From Buxus sempervirens (taxonomy: Eukaryota > Streptophyta > Magnoliopsida > Buxales > Buxaceae), in assembly GCA_947561395.2 (NCBI GenBank), contig OX387193.1, positions 7,192,001 through 7,256,000 on the forward strand: DNA of 64,000 nt. The letters are read 5' to 3'. The notes under the pieces are model-generated. The model saw only the letters and a program-made list of their open reading frames with translations. It did not search any database and was not told the DNA's origin. The position numbers and the translations under genes were made by a program. Shown piece after piece: positions 22,874 through 33,468 of this stretch; the stretch's first letter is position 1; each line of letters opens with the position of its first letter.

Positions 22874-25066
22874 ATGCATTCTCCTTGCACTGGAGAATCT
22901 TCACAAGCCTGCTTTAATGGCTCCTGTTCAATCCCTCTTCGTCGCTTGCTTGAGTCTCACGATCCCAGTCCCAAGTCTACCAGCTCCGTTGCTGCTTCCC
23001 GTCATGATTTTGCAGTTACCACCGCTTCCTCTCTTTTCCCAAGCCGTCAATTCACCAACCATGAGTCCCTCCCTTCATTATCAGAAGCATTTTCCAGCTT
23101 CACTGAAGCTTACCCACAATATTCCAACACAAATCAGGCTGATCAAATCCGAGCTCAAGAATATTCCCATCTCTCCCCATCCAACCATGTCTGCCTTGAT
23201 TACATTGGCATTGGCCTCTTCTCACATACACAGCAACAAAGCCAGTACTCCTCAACAACTCCGACAACTTCCATGTCTTCTCCTTCATCACAACAGCATT
23301 CCGACCAATCAGTTTTCCCCTTCTTCGACATCACCTACAAGTCAGTAAACCTGAATTCTCACTTACTATACGGTGGCCAAGAGTCTGAACTGGAATCCAC
23401 AATCACGAAAAGAATCATGAGTTCTCTTAATATCTCTGAAGTTGATTACCACATGGTGTACACTGCCAACAGGTCATCTGCTTTTAAGCTTCTAGCAGAA
23501 TCTTACCCATTTCAATCTAATCAGGGGCTTCTGACAGTGTATGATTACGAAAGTGAAGCAGTGGGAGCCATGACCAATAGTGCCCAGAAGAAAGGAGCAC
23601 AAGTTATGGAAGCAGAATTCTCTTGGCCAAGTCTGAGGATCCAATCAGCAAAATTGAGGAAGATGGTTATAAGTAAGAGGAAGAAGGGTAAGAGAGGTTT
23701 GTTTGTGTTTCCACTGCAATCACAAGTAACTGGAGCTCAGTATTCTTATCTATGGATGACTATAGCACAGGAGAATGGGTGGCACATCTTGCTTGATGCT
23801 TGCGCATTGGGACCCAAGGACAGGGACACCTTGGGCCTCTCTATCTTTCAGCCCGACTTTCTCATCTACTCCTTCTACAGGATTTTTGGGGATAATCCAT
23901 CTGGGTTTGGGTGCCTCTTTGTCAAGAGATCTAGTGCTTCTGTCTTGGAGACTTCGATGATTGCCAGAAGCATAGGAATTATGGGTCTTATTCCAGCAAA
24001 AAGGCCTTCCCAGTTACCCAACAATTCTTCCAGCAAAGAAATAGAAACTCAACAAATGCCTAAATATGGATTACAGGAAGACGATTTAGTTATATCAAGC
24101 TCATTCTCTTGTCCCCTGTCTGCTCAAATGAAAAATGTGATGGCTGAGACATCAAGTTCAACCCAACTCAAACATGATGAAACCGGTGAGATATGTGAAC
24201 CAGAAGTTGGTGAAAAACAGAAGGGACCACAACCTTCTGAAATTTTGGAGAAATCCACTCATGATGTTCAACTTGTGCAAACCAAAAATGGTGCTCATGG
24301 GAAGTCAGAGATCAAATGTGCGGGCTGGGAGCCAAGTGAGGTACCATCATGCTCAACCCATGGGATGAAATCTGGTGAATTTGAATACAGAGAAATATCT
24401 GGAATACAGAGAAATTGGAATACACTCATGAATACTGAAATTATGGAAGAGGAACACACTCATGATGTTCAACACGTGAAAACTGAAACCAGAACTGGTG
24501 GGCGCTTAGAGGTCGAATGCAGGGGGTTGGACCATGCAGATTCTTTAGGACTAATACTCATGAGTAGTCGAGCAAGATACCTGATCAATTGGCTAGTAAA
24601 TGCATTGATGAAGCTCCGTCATCCCCATTCAGAAAATGAGGTTCCCCTTGTTAGAATCTATGGCCCAAAGATAAAATTTGACCGAGGACCTGCTGTGGCG
24701 TTCAATGTGTTTGATTGGAAAGGAGAAAAGGTTGAGCCAATCCTCGTACAGAAGCTTGCCGATAGAAGTAGCATTTCTCTAGGCTGTGGATTTATACACC
24801 AAATCTGGTTTTCAGACAAGTATGAAGAAGATAAGCACAGAGTCTTAGAGATTACAAGTCAAGAAGCAGTGGGAAGTGCAGGAAACAAGAAGAAAAAGAA
24901 CACTAATCTTGGCATCACTGTGCTCACAGCTGCACTTGGATTCCTTACTAGTTTTGAAGATGTTTACAGGCTTTGGGCTTTTATTGCTCGGTTCCTGGAT
25001 GCTGACTATGTGGAAAAGGAACGATGGAGATATACAGCACTTAATCAGAAGATAATTGAAGTTTAA
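22874..25066 (+). CDS. PLP-dependent transferase-like (MOCOS-like) protein, 730 aa
   Basis: This intronless gene belongs to the plant family related to the NifS-like domain of molybdenum cofactor sulfurase; the cellular role of the family is not established. The N-terminus MHSPC...ACFNGSC is typical of the short members, followed by a Ser/Pro/Gln-rich stretch of about 130 residues. The aminotransferase-like fold covers roughly residues 150-375 (FFDITYKSVNLNSHLLYGG, VDYHMVYTANRSSAFKLLAESYPF, LLDACALGP). It ends with SFYRIFGDNPSGFG, where Mo-cofactor sulfurases carry SFYK; Arg336 stands in place of the PLP lysine. A low-conservation linker with two diverged repeats (HDVQLVQTKNG, HDVQHVKTETR) leads to a conserved C-terminal part (LINWLVNALMKLRHP, VRIYGPKIKFDRGPAVAFNV, TAALGFLTSFEDVYRLWAFIARFL). 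The ATG at 22874 is the first in frame. The frame is intact. Confidence 0.88.
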   Translation: MHSPCTGESSQACFNGSCSIPLRRLLESHDPSPKSTSSVAASRHDFAVTTASSLFPSRQFTNHESLPSLSEAFSSFTEAYPQYSNTNQADQIRAQEYSHLSPSNHVCLDYIGIGLFSHTQQQSQYSSTTPTTSMSSPSSQQHSDQSVFPFFDITYKSVNLNSHLLYGGQESELESTITKRIMSSLNISEVDYHMVYTANRSSAFKLLAESYPFQSNQGLLTVYDYESEAVGAMTNSAQKKGAQVMEAEFSWPSLRIQSAKLRKMVISKRKKGKRGLFVFPLQSQVTGAQYSYLWMTIAQENGWHILLDACALGPKDRDTLGLSIFQPDFLIYSFYRIFGDNPSGFGCLFVKRSSASVLETSMIARSIGIMGLIPAKRPSQLPNNSSSKEIETQQMPKYGLQEDDLVISSSFSCPLSAQMKNVMAETSSSTQLKHDETGEICEPEVGEKQKGPQPSEILEKSTHDVQLVQTKNGAHGKSEIKCAGWEPSEVPSCSTHGMKSGEFEYREISGIQRNWNTLMNTEIMEEEHTHDVQHVKTETRTGGRLEVECRGLDHADSLGLILMSSRARYLINWLVNALMKLRHPHSENEVPLVRIYGPKIKFDRGPAVAFNVFDWKGEKVEPILVQKLADRSSISLGCGFIHQIWFSDKYEEDKHRVLEITSQEAVGSAGNKKKKNTNLGITVLTAALGFLTSFEDVYRLWAFIARFLDADYVEKERWRYTALNQKIIEV

Positions 25067-26048
25067 AAAGATTTATTCATTCATTTTTTTTTCTCTCTCT
25101 CACATGGTAAGGATCTATATAATAGGCTTGTGCTTTCAATACACGATTTTTGTATTAAAATAAAATTACCAAAGGGAATGAAACTAATCTCTAACAATTC
25201 AGATGATGGAACTATAAACTGCTACCTTTAAAATTTTCAATTATTTAAAGCTCTGTCAACAGTGAAGCTTGCAAATGCCAGATAATATTATATCAATAAT
25301 TTCAGCACAATTATGAGGATTATAATATCAATCAAGATCATTATCTAGTAACTTAACAGTTGCAGTAGATATCGTTTTGTGTGGTCTGGCAACATGTAGT
25401 TCATCGACCCGTTAAGGTAGAATAAATTTCAGTGCAAACAGAAGCTGAAGAAGAATTACCTAAAACAAGCATGTTATCAGATCAAAACAAACAAATCATT
25501 CAAACTCTGTCTCAGGACCAGGGGTTCAAGAGCATTTAAGCCTTAAATATCAATTTTCATCACAGGATAACCTAAGGATCACACCTTGAGGATCTTAAAT
25601 CCTGTGTCACTGAGGCAAAAGACATAATCTTTGATTTTTCTTCTATCTTTTCAGATATTTTATGCTAATTTTTCATTTACTCATGCCATATCGAGGATTT
25701 CCAAGGTTTATGGACTAGTTTTCCTTGCAATAAAATTTTCACTTATAATCCATTTGAGATTCATATCCTTCAATGCATTTCTTATCTGCAACTACATATC
25801 ATAAACAGTAATTTAGCATTACGAGGATGTTATATCATCAACCATAACACACATTTTGTGTTCATTTAGGACCCTGGTTAAAATGATTATGTGATGTCAC
25901 AAAACTGAGAGCTCTATGAACTTGTAAATGGTTAAAAAATTCACAATCAAGACCTTAATGTTAGACTCAAGTGATTATGAAACAGAAAGAAAATAAAATA
26001 CAGTACAGGAAAGGAAATGTACCATCATCAAGAAAATCCCAAGGTTTA
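25067..26048. other. Intergenic DNA between the PLP-like gene and the URM1 relic
   Basis: This AT-rich stretch holds the 3' region of the PLP-like gene, with nothing else recognisable. I searched the minus strand for a URM1 last exon coding LHGG and did not find one. Confidence 0.55.
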
Positions 26049-26380
26049 ATGAAAACTGCCACATCTTTTTCTTCCGATGTTGCATCAAACTGACTACTTA
26101 GTTCCCAGTAAGAGTCATTTACAAGGACCAGAACACCAGTTCTCCTGCGCATGGAGGAACTAAAAGAAGATTTCATCATGATAAAATAGATCTAAAACAT
26201 CCAAACTTAAAACACAATCAAAATGAGAAGAATGAACTGGGAATTTGAAGTACCATCATAACTTAATAAATAAATAAATAGATAAAGAAGAATAAATTAT
26301 CCAGAACTTGCACGGTATCACCTTTCCTGAACATTTCAGGCCTCTCCTTGGCCAAATTTGTATAGATCCAGACAGCAACT
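26049..26380 (-). pseudogene. URM1: URM1 (ubiquitin-related modifier) gene relic
   Basis: URM1 is a ubiquitin-like sulfur carrier for tRNA thiolation. Two exons are readable on the minus strand. Exon 26380-26312 gives VAVWIYTNLAKERPEMFRKGDTV, matching the family's [20 protein letters not shown]. Exon 26144 to about 26049 gives RTGVLVLVNDSYWELSSQFD and then EEKDVAVFI, matching the RPGVLVLVND...EEKDVVVFI region. They join in frame across an intron with a GC donor (GCAAGT) and CAG acceptor. After FI, the obligatory C-terminus STLHGG is absent and the sequence runs on as KPWDFLDDG. The N-terminal half (family motif LEFGGGLELL) was not found upstream. Without the terminal Gly-Gly it could not be thiocarboxylated. 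The retained intron argues for decay of an ordinary gene, not a retrocopy. Confidence 0.78.
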
Positions 26381-27194
26381 CTATAATTATTAACCAATGA
26401 CAAAATGAGAGAAGATATAATGATTACGTTCCACATGCACAAAAGAACACATCGAGACACAAACACAAAGATGTGCAGGGGTGCAACTTGGTTTGGTTTA
26501 GTCTGGGTTGACATTAACCCAGAACCAAACCGAGCTTCTTGACTGTTAACTCAGAACCGAGCAGAACCAAGTTGAGAAGAATACATTTAGGAGTTATTTT
26601 GTCACTGCTTCTTCTCCATTTGTGTCCACTAACAGGTGTATGCTGTAGTGCAATTTCATTATGTAACAAATACAAGTACCTGCAGCAAGGACTCGCAGTG
26701 CCATATCACTTGTGGCTCGGTTAATAGTTACAAGAAAAAAATATCGGCATCAAATGAAGGGAAAAAGGAAATAATCCATCAATGCTATTTGAATCTTAAA
26801 TTTACAATTTGACTTGGGTTTCTCTTTGAACACTTTTTAAAGTGAGAAAATTGTTCCGAGTCCAATGATCATTGTTATACACATTCAATAACTACATCCA
26901 AGTCACACGCTCTTGCCGATTTTCCAAGTGTGCACCCAAACAATATACTCAATTAAGCAAGAATTATTTCATTGAGTATCAAATAATTAGCCATGAATAA
27001 TTTATTCTACAAGAAAAGATGCAAGTCCCTCTGCTCTATATTTTATCATATGAACAAGTAATCAGAATATTGAAATTATAATCCCAACCTGATTGGCCAT
27101 GACTCTGCAAAAGTTCCACATGCTCAGATGTTTATCAGGATTCAAACCTTTAAATCTTTCAGTAGGTATCACTTCAAACCACTCGATCATGGTT
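26381..27194. other. Spacer between the URM1 relic and the PPR gene
   Basis: No gene seen. At 26480-26575 a short inverted repeat built of CAACTTGGTTTGG and CCAAACCGAGC-type strings resembles the hAT-like element at 16377. The rest is AT-rich and probably includes the 3' UTR of the PPR gene. Confidence 0.5.
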
Positions 27195-28952
27195 TTAAGG
27201 CATACCCTCAAGACAGATGTCATTTGATAATGTATTTAATACAAGATAAATCTCCTCTTTTTGAAGGTGCTCAACATCTCCAACTAGAAACTCATGAGCA
27301 TTACCATCCACTTCTATAACACTTGAGCCTGGGGCCTTTCTTACACCTTTTTCCTTCATCAAATTCCTTACCCTTGTTGCATTTTTCCACCTCTCATTTC
27401 TAGCATATATGTTGGACAGAAGAACATAGACCCCACTATCATGGGACTCAAGCTCCAGGAGGTGGTCAAATATTTTATGGCAAAGCTCAACACGACCATT
27501 GGCTTTGCAGGCACTTAGAAGAGCTCCCCACATAAGAACATCGGGCGGCATGGGCATGGTCTTGATGAGCTCTTGTGCTTCATCCAAGAGGCCTGCCCTA
27601 CCAAACAGATCAACCATGCAGCCATAATGCTCTAACCTTGGAGTGACATGATAATCCTGACTCATCATTAGATAGAAATACCTACAACCTTCATCAACCA
27701 AGCGAGAATGGCAGCAAGCAGTCAGGATAGCTAGAAATGTCACCTCATTGGGCCTCACCCCAGTTCTAACCATTTGTTCAAAATGTTTGAGGGCCTCTTC
27801 GCCATGACCATGCATTGCCAGACCTCCTATCAACGCATTCCATGTAAAGACATTTCGATGGGACATCTCACGGAATGTGATCAAAGCCATATCTATACAC
27901 CCGCACTTAGCATACATGTCAACCATCGCAGTTCCAACATGAGTATCCCATTCAATGCCACTGCGATCAATGTATTGGTGAACCCATCTTCCACAATCAA
28001 GTGCCCCGAGACTTGCACATGCAGAGAGTACACTCGTTAAGATAACCCTATCAGGCTCAACTTGTGCAATTTGCATGGCATAAAATAGTTCCAGCGCTTC
28101 CCTGGGATATTTGCATTGCACTAAACCACTGATGATACTAGTCCAAGAAACAATATCTCTCTCAGGAAGCTCATCAAATAGCTTCTTTGCCTCAGAGAAA
28201 CACTCACATTTAACATACATATCCATGAGAGCATTTCCAACCACCAAATCCACCTCCAAATTAAGTTTACAAATCAACCCATGGATACCTTTACCCAAGT
28301 CTCTATCCCCTAATCGCCCACAAGCTACAAGCACACTAACCAGTGTAGCCACGTTTGGTTCCACATCCATTCTCAGAAACAAAGCAAGAGCCTCACCAAA
28401 GAGCCCTGCCCGCACATAACCGGATATGAGACCAGTCCAAGAAACCACGTCTCTTTTAAGCATTCCACCAAACACCTTAATTGCGTCACTGCACTCGCCA
28501 CAAACACTATATAAATGGAGGAGTGAATTTTGCACGTAGAGATCACAGCAAAAACCCATTTTAGTAATCACCCCATGGACCTGTTTAGCCTCCCCAATCC
28601 CGAAAAACTTCACGCAAGCCTTCAAAACAACAGGAAAAGTGAACATATCTGGTACAAATCCATCTCGAATTACCTGTCTATAAACAAAAATTGCGGCCTG
28701 TGGCTTGTCACTAGAAGCATAGCCGGAAATCAATGTGTTGTATGGGAACGAACTCAAGTTATAACGAATTTGATTCAAGAAGTTGCAGGCATAATCCACA
28801 TTATCAACATAACTTCCAAAGAAACTAACAATTTTGCTTAGTACTAGACCATCTTGGACGATACCGGACGCAACAAGCTGTGCATGGAATTGCTTGAAAC
28901 ATCTGACATTGTTGCATTTATCCAATACCTTTAGAAGTGTCCATTTGCTCAT
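27195..28952 (-). CDS. Pentatricopeptide repeat protein, PLS class with E/E+ tail
   Basis: PPR proteins of this class bind RNA in mitochondria or chloroplasts and usually specify C-to-U editing sites. The 585-aa intronless frame has serial 31-36-residue PLS motifs from about residue 70 (YNTLISGYASSDKPQAAIFV, VVSWTGLISGYVRAGLFGEA, IVSWTSIISGLVQCKYPREA, VFTWNALIGGLAMHGHGEEA). The E/E+ block follows (LMWGALLSACKANG, YVLLSNIYARNERW, RVRNLMKEKGVRKAPGSSVIEV, HEFLVGD). The C-terminus ends shortly after this with no DYW deaminase, so a partner would have to supply that activity. From recalled sequence the closest Arabidopsis protein is At4g38010, which shares KQVHGVITKMGF and GRWVHQYI-type segments. 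The ATG at 28952 opens with the usual MSKWTLLKVLDKCNN. The organelle is not determinable by eye. Confidence 0.93.
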   Translation of the reverse strand: MSKWTLLKVLDKCNNVRCFKQFHAQLVASGIVQDGLVLSKIVSFFGSYVDNVDYACNFLNQIRYNLSSFPYNTLISGYASSDKPQAAIFVYRQVIRDGFVPDMFTFPVVLKACVKFFGIGEAKQVHGVITKMGFCCDLYVQNSLLHLYSVCGECSDAIKVFGGMLKRDVVSWTGLISGYVRAGLFGEALALFLRMDVEPNVATLVSVLVACGRLGDRDLGKGIHGLICKLNLEVDLVVGNALMDMYVKCECFSEAKKLFDELPERDIVSWTSIISGLVQCKYPREALELFYAMQIAQVEPDRVILTSVLSACASLGALDCGRWVHQYIDRSGIEWDTHVGTAMVDMYAKCGCIDMALITFREMSHRNVFTWNALIGGLAMHGHGEEALKHFEQMVRTGVRPNEVTFLAILTACCHSRLVDEGCRYFYLMMSQDYHVTPRLEHYGCMVDLFGRAGLLDEAQELIKTMPMPPDVLMWGALLSACKANGRVELCHKIFDHLLELESHDSGVYVLLSNIYARNERWKNATRVRNLMKEKGVRKAPGSSVIEVDGNAHEFLVGDVEHLQKEEIYLVLNTLSNDICLEGMP

Positions 28953-29204
28953 GTTAAGAAGATTTCACAATATATATCTCAAAAATCGAGTGTCCAACTT
29001 AACCATACAATGAACCAATCTACTCAACAAACATCTTAAGTTTAAAGGGGGAAAAAAAGGTCGATACAGACGAATCTTTCTGTACGTGGGGACCCCCAAA
29101 ATACTTTGTAAAGGAACCCCATCAAGCCAAAACAACAGGCCATGGATGAACACCGTACAGCAATAGCGGCAAAGGCGGGAACATCCAAAAGCCTATTTAC
29201 AAAG

Positions 29205-29612
29205 GATTCAAATCACATGCTGGGCACCCAGCAGTGGGCGCCCAGCACTGCTGGGTGCCCAGCAGCCAATGGGACAGGGCCACATCACCAGCAGCCCTGA
29301 CACATGGGATTCAAATCACCTGTGGGCGCCCAGCACTGCTGGGTGCCCAGTAGCCAATGGGACAGGGCCACATCACCGGCAGCCCTGACATGTGGCCCGG
29401 CAGCCCTGACACATGGGATTCAAATCACCTGCTGGGCGCCCAGCACTGCTGGGTGCCCAGCAGCCAATGGGACATGTTAGGGCTGCCGGTGATGTGGCCC
29501 TGTCCTTATGTATTCCCAGCAGGTGATGTGAATCCTGACACATGTGAGGGCTGCAGTGATGTGGCCCTGTCCCATTGGCTGCAGTGCTGGGCGCCCAACA
29601 GGTGATGTGAAA
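29205..29612. repeat. GC-rich foldback array: three direct and two inverted units
   Basis: The unit GATTCAAATCAC...CTGGGCGCCCAGCACTGCT...CCAATGGGACAGGG...GGCAGCCCTGACACATG begins at 29205, 29308 and 29417. Two shorter inverted copies follow at about 29478-29534 and 29547-29612, ending CAGGTGATGTGAA. Each unit contains its own short palindrome around CCCAGCACTGCTGGG. The 250-odd bp of direct units can therefore pair with the inverted half. Related to the foldback at 20169-20733. Confidence 0.8.
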
Positions 29613-29653
29613 GCTCGCAAGTCCGAGAGATCATTCCAGGAACCCGTCCGAGA

Positions 29654-29922
29654 GGAAATTGATTGTTTTAAAATCACCTAAATACCTTATTAAAAGCAAC
29701 TATTATTAAAAATAATTAAGAATGAGTGTCATTTTTATTATTCGTAAATATTTCACAAACAAATTGTTTTTTAATATATTTTTAAAAATAATTCATTCAT
29801 AAACATTAAAATGATATTTATTCTCAGTTATTTTTAAAAAGTATTACTACTTTTTAATTATGAAAAATTAGATAGCTCAATCTAAATTATTTTTAAAAAT
29901 ATCACTAAAAACTAATTTTCCC
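29654..29922. mobile_element. MULE-like MITE, family 1, copy D
   Basis: The right end (ATCACTAAAAACTAATTTTCC) is close to copies B and C. The left end starts GGAAATTGATTGTTTTAAAATCAC and is more diverged. No clear target duplication. It abuts the foldback array. Confidence 0.6.
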
Positions 29923-30762
29923 AAAGTTTGTAAGCAAACCACATGGAGTATTTTATGAAAAACCATTATGTTCTTTGGGACCTTCGGCTTACTCCCGTAT
30001 GGTTTGGAGGTGGAGGTCTTGGAATTAAATCCCCCCTAAATGCAAAAGTTAGTTCTAAGGACTGAAACCAATTCCCCCAGTAGGATTTGTTAGACTTTCA
30101 AGGTACTATGGTGATGATCCATTGGCGTTGACTAATCGGGGATGTGTGATAGCTATGACTTGATCTGAACATTCTGTAACAGGGAGGAAGCCACTATGTT
30201 CATACCTAGGATGTCGGCTAGTCCCCTTCCTCTTTTTTTCCTTATCGGAAAAAGAAGAAGGAAAAACTATGAATTTTATTGGTAGGGTAACTTGAATGGG
30301 AGGCACTCAAGTGTGCTTTTGTCAGTTGTAAGATAATCCTATGTTGAAAATGGAATAGAATTGAGAGTGGTTTATAATATAATTTCAACTGGAATTTTGA
30401 GATCATATTTGCCAAATCCCTTGGATCCCAACTTCATTGCTATGTTTTTTCAAGCATAAAACCAATACAGATAAATATAAACCTAAAGCCGAACCTAATA
30501 GGTCTGGTTCGATTCTGTTCAATTTGACCTTAAAACCAAACTGAATCAATTCTATATAGTACAGAACCAAAACCAACCCTAACAGATTTGGTTTGATTCA
30601 GGTTTATCGGTTTTAATCAAACCGTTATCATCTAGGGGTGGGTGGGAGAGGACCAGTTTCATTGGATCAAACCAATTTAGAAGCGTTTAGGTTAACGGTC
30701 GTGTTGAATATTGGATTGTATGACCCCAAAAATTAAAGACCCATTTAAACCGATGGCTTTGC

Positions 30763-30950
30763 GGGATGAAATTGTTTGCCACATGGATTCTTTGAGAGAC
30801 CCTATACGTGTAGCATCTCACAACTGCTGTTTTGTTTATATTTTTAAACGTGAAAGAACACTTCAATTGAAATTCACATTGAAAAATACGAGACTTACAA
30901 CAGCCAACCTATGCGATGAATCAAGGACTGGCAGCTTGCAGCTTTCAACC
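30763..30950. mobile_element. Family 2 MITE (GATGAAATCGTC ends)
   Basis: It starts GGGATGAAATTGTTTGCC and ends AGCTTTCAACC. The flanks TGGCTTTGC (30754-30762) and TGGCTCAGC (30952-30960) match at 7 of 9 positions. The interior shares the GTAGCATCTCACAA and CACATTGAAAAAT strings of the family. Confidence 0.6.
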
Positions 30951-31290
30951 GTGGCTCAGCAGCCTGACTAAAGAATCAGAATCACGTGATCAACCACCTA
31001 AAATATATGTATTTTCACGCTTGTCTCAAGACTCTCAACTATTCTATTTAACAAGTCCACGTTAAAATCGTGTTTCTAAGCTGCTTACCACCGTGCGCAG
31101 ACAAAGTCCACATCACGTCCGTCCGCCCCATATTTGACAAGCGCCACCTTCAATTACCATCCACCCATGAGTATATTTCACCAACAGCGACTCTATGTTC
31201 CATCACTTGTGCGGACGGTTATATGTATTTTCATCACAGTTGGCAGTTGGAACACCCAATAAAACGAAACCATATCACCTGAATCCTCTC

Positions 31291-31391
31291 GCTGGAAGAT
31301 CTGCTAGTCCAACGGCAGTGCATGTGTCCACATCAGCTTCGCATACTTATGTGGACACATGCATTACCATTAGACAAGCAGATATTCCAGC
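31291..31391. repeat. 101-bp palindromic foldback element
   Basis: The arms of about 43 bp (GCTGGAAGATCTGCTAGTCC...CATGTGTCCACAT and its inverse ending GCAGATATTCCAGC) surround a 15-bp loop, with few mismatches. A relative lies at 43946-44046. Confidence 0.8.
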
Positions 31392-32556
31392 CTACGGCTC
31401 TAGCAGATTTCAAGTCCAATAAAACATAGAATCGATTCAACTCATATATGGGCCCCACTTACCTATTACGAGCAGTCAAGTACTCCATTAAATGGGTTTA
31501 GTAGTGTCATGGACCAATTTTAATTCGCTAAGCTTAGGAAATGTTTAGCCTAATGTTAATCCATCTTCTTTTTATTGAATTAGACGTTAATAATTTATAT
31601 TATTATAAAAAACTAATAACTCAAAAGATTCTATATCGACGTTTAATTTGCTAGAAAAATGGGCTTTGAAAATTTTTGAAGACTTTCTTCTCTCCTAAAT
31701 AACTACACACCCATGACTCGCTTAGAAGATTTTTTGCATTCAAAATATTAGGATGACTGATATAAAATGATGCATAATTTTTTTAAATGTATTTTGTCAT
31801 TAAATTTTTTTTTTTTACTCTCAAGTGAAAATTAATAAATTTATTCCATTTCTTGCTACTTTTTTTTACCTACATTTAGAAGAAAAAAAAAAAGATGAAT
31901 TTTGATAAACATCACTTGAAGTTTGACTAGGCACTTTACATATCTTGCAAACTCATCAGCCTTGTTCTTGTGTTTAAAGTAATAATTTCTAAGTACCCAA
32001 ATCTTCAAATACCTTGACTAGACTGCATGATTGAGAAAATAATTTTCTTTCCAATCAACATGGAGAGTGACAGAGTAAATCCTAACTAATTCTTGATTTG
32101 CACTGAAATCTATTTTCTTTAATTAATGTTTGTACCAGTTTCATTGACTTCATTCAATATCTAATTTAATACAGTTAACAAGTTGCGTACTTCTTGGAGT
32201 TCTTATTTAAGGTGTACCACTTCAAGGAGCCAAGTCTTTTTCATTGGACATTAGACACACAAGAGTTGTAAAGTAATTACATTTAGGTGCAATGACCAAT
32301 GCATAAACAGAATTTTGTTGCATAAGAATTTTATAAAATAGAAACGCATAAATTGAAATTTGTGGGTCCCATAAATAGATATCAAGATTAACCTCAAAGT
32401 GGGTATTGACAGAATCATGATGCCAAAAGTCAATCTGTTTGGATGGTGACTATGAGAGTTCTTATATTCCTTTTATAGATTTTTCTTTGACAAATTTCCC
32501 AAAGTTTGTAACTGAATAAAATGGTATAATTGAGTTAACAAAATAAAAACCTTTTT

Positions 32557-32774
32557 AGGGTATGTTTTGGATAATGAGAGTTCCTTTTTTTTTTTTTCAA
32601 TTTCAGATCTCTTGAGCCAAGATGAAAAATAAGCTTATTTTTTATCGAGCATTTTCTTAGATGTTGGGTCCCATATTAATTTTTTTTTCTCTTTTCTTTT
32701 CTTGATATCCAAACACTCTTTGGATGTAGGAACCCTTGATATTCTTGCAATTTCTCGATATTCAAACACAGCCT
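32557..32774. mobile_element. Possible small hAT-type MITE
   Basis: The left end AGGGTATGTTTTGGATA and the inverse of the right end (AAGGCTGTGTTTGAATATC) are similar, and the spacer is T-rich. The GGGTRTGTTTGG-type end is common among plant hAT MITEs. No target duplication found. Confidence 0.35.
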
Positions 32775-33272
32775 TAATTAAATTTTTTGCCTAAATTAAA
32801 CCAACGGAAGTGATTTTGTGAACCCCTTTTTCTTGAAGAATGATCTAACTGTGTAATGTTTATGATAAAAAAAAATTTCACCTAAATAAACTAAGGTTAT
32901 TTGAATTTATTTCCACACTTCTGGCATGGCAATTAATGTCAAACTGTTATGTTGTGGACTTCAACTAATTAGGATAAGACATTTCGTTATTGTTGTCATT
33001 ATCGTAATTATATATTATTGGCAATGAGCTCTTTCGTTTTCAAATCCTTCAATTAAAACAAATTTTTTGGGAAAAATTTGTTATTTGCATACAAACTCAT
33101 TTAATAACATCATCTGTAAAAATAGTACATACATGTGATGATATATGCATATTAACTGCACCAATTAAAGTGAAGATGGCAAAATTTTCTATCACATGTC
33201 AAATAAAGTTCTAAGATTGTTACCATTCTCATTTAAAATGAATTCCAATCAAATTCATTACTCTAAAAATCT

Positions 33273-33468
33273 GGGATGAAATTTTCTACATTATTATTAT
33301 GTTGCATGCATCGGCTATTGCTGCTTGAGTGGAATATTGCCACGTGCAGCATTCTGCAGTGATCAGTGCTTTTTTTTAAGTGGGTCCTACATTAACCGTA
33401 TGATGCTGTACATGACAACATCTCAGCAGTGATCGATGCAATATAATACTGCAAAAAGATTTCATCCC
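33273..33468. mobile_element. Family 2 MITE, 196 bp
   Basis: The ends GGGATGAAATTTTC and AAAGATTTCATCCC are inverted copies. The flanks CTAAAAATCT and CTAAAAAATCT look like a target duplication with one indel. The interior carries CCACGTGCAGCATTCTGCAG, as in other copies. Confidence 0.7.
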
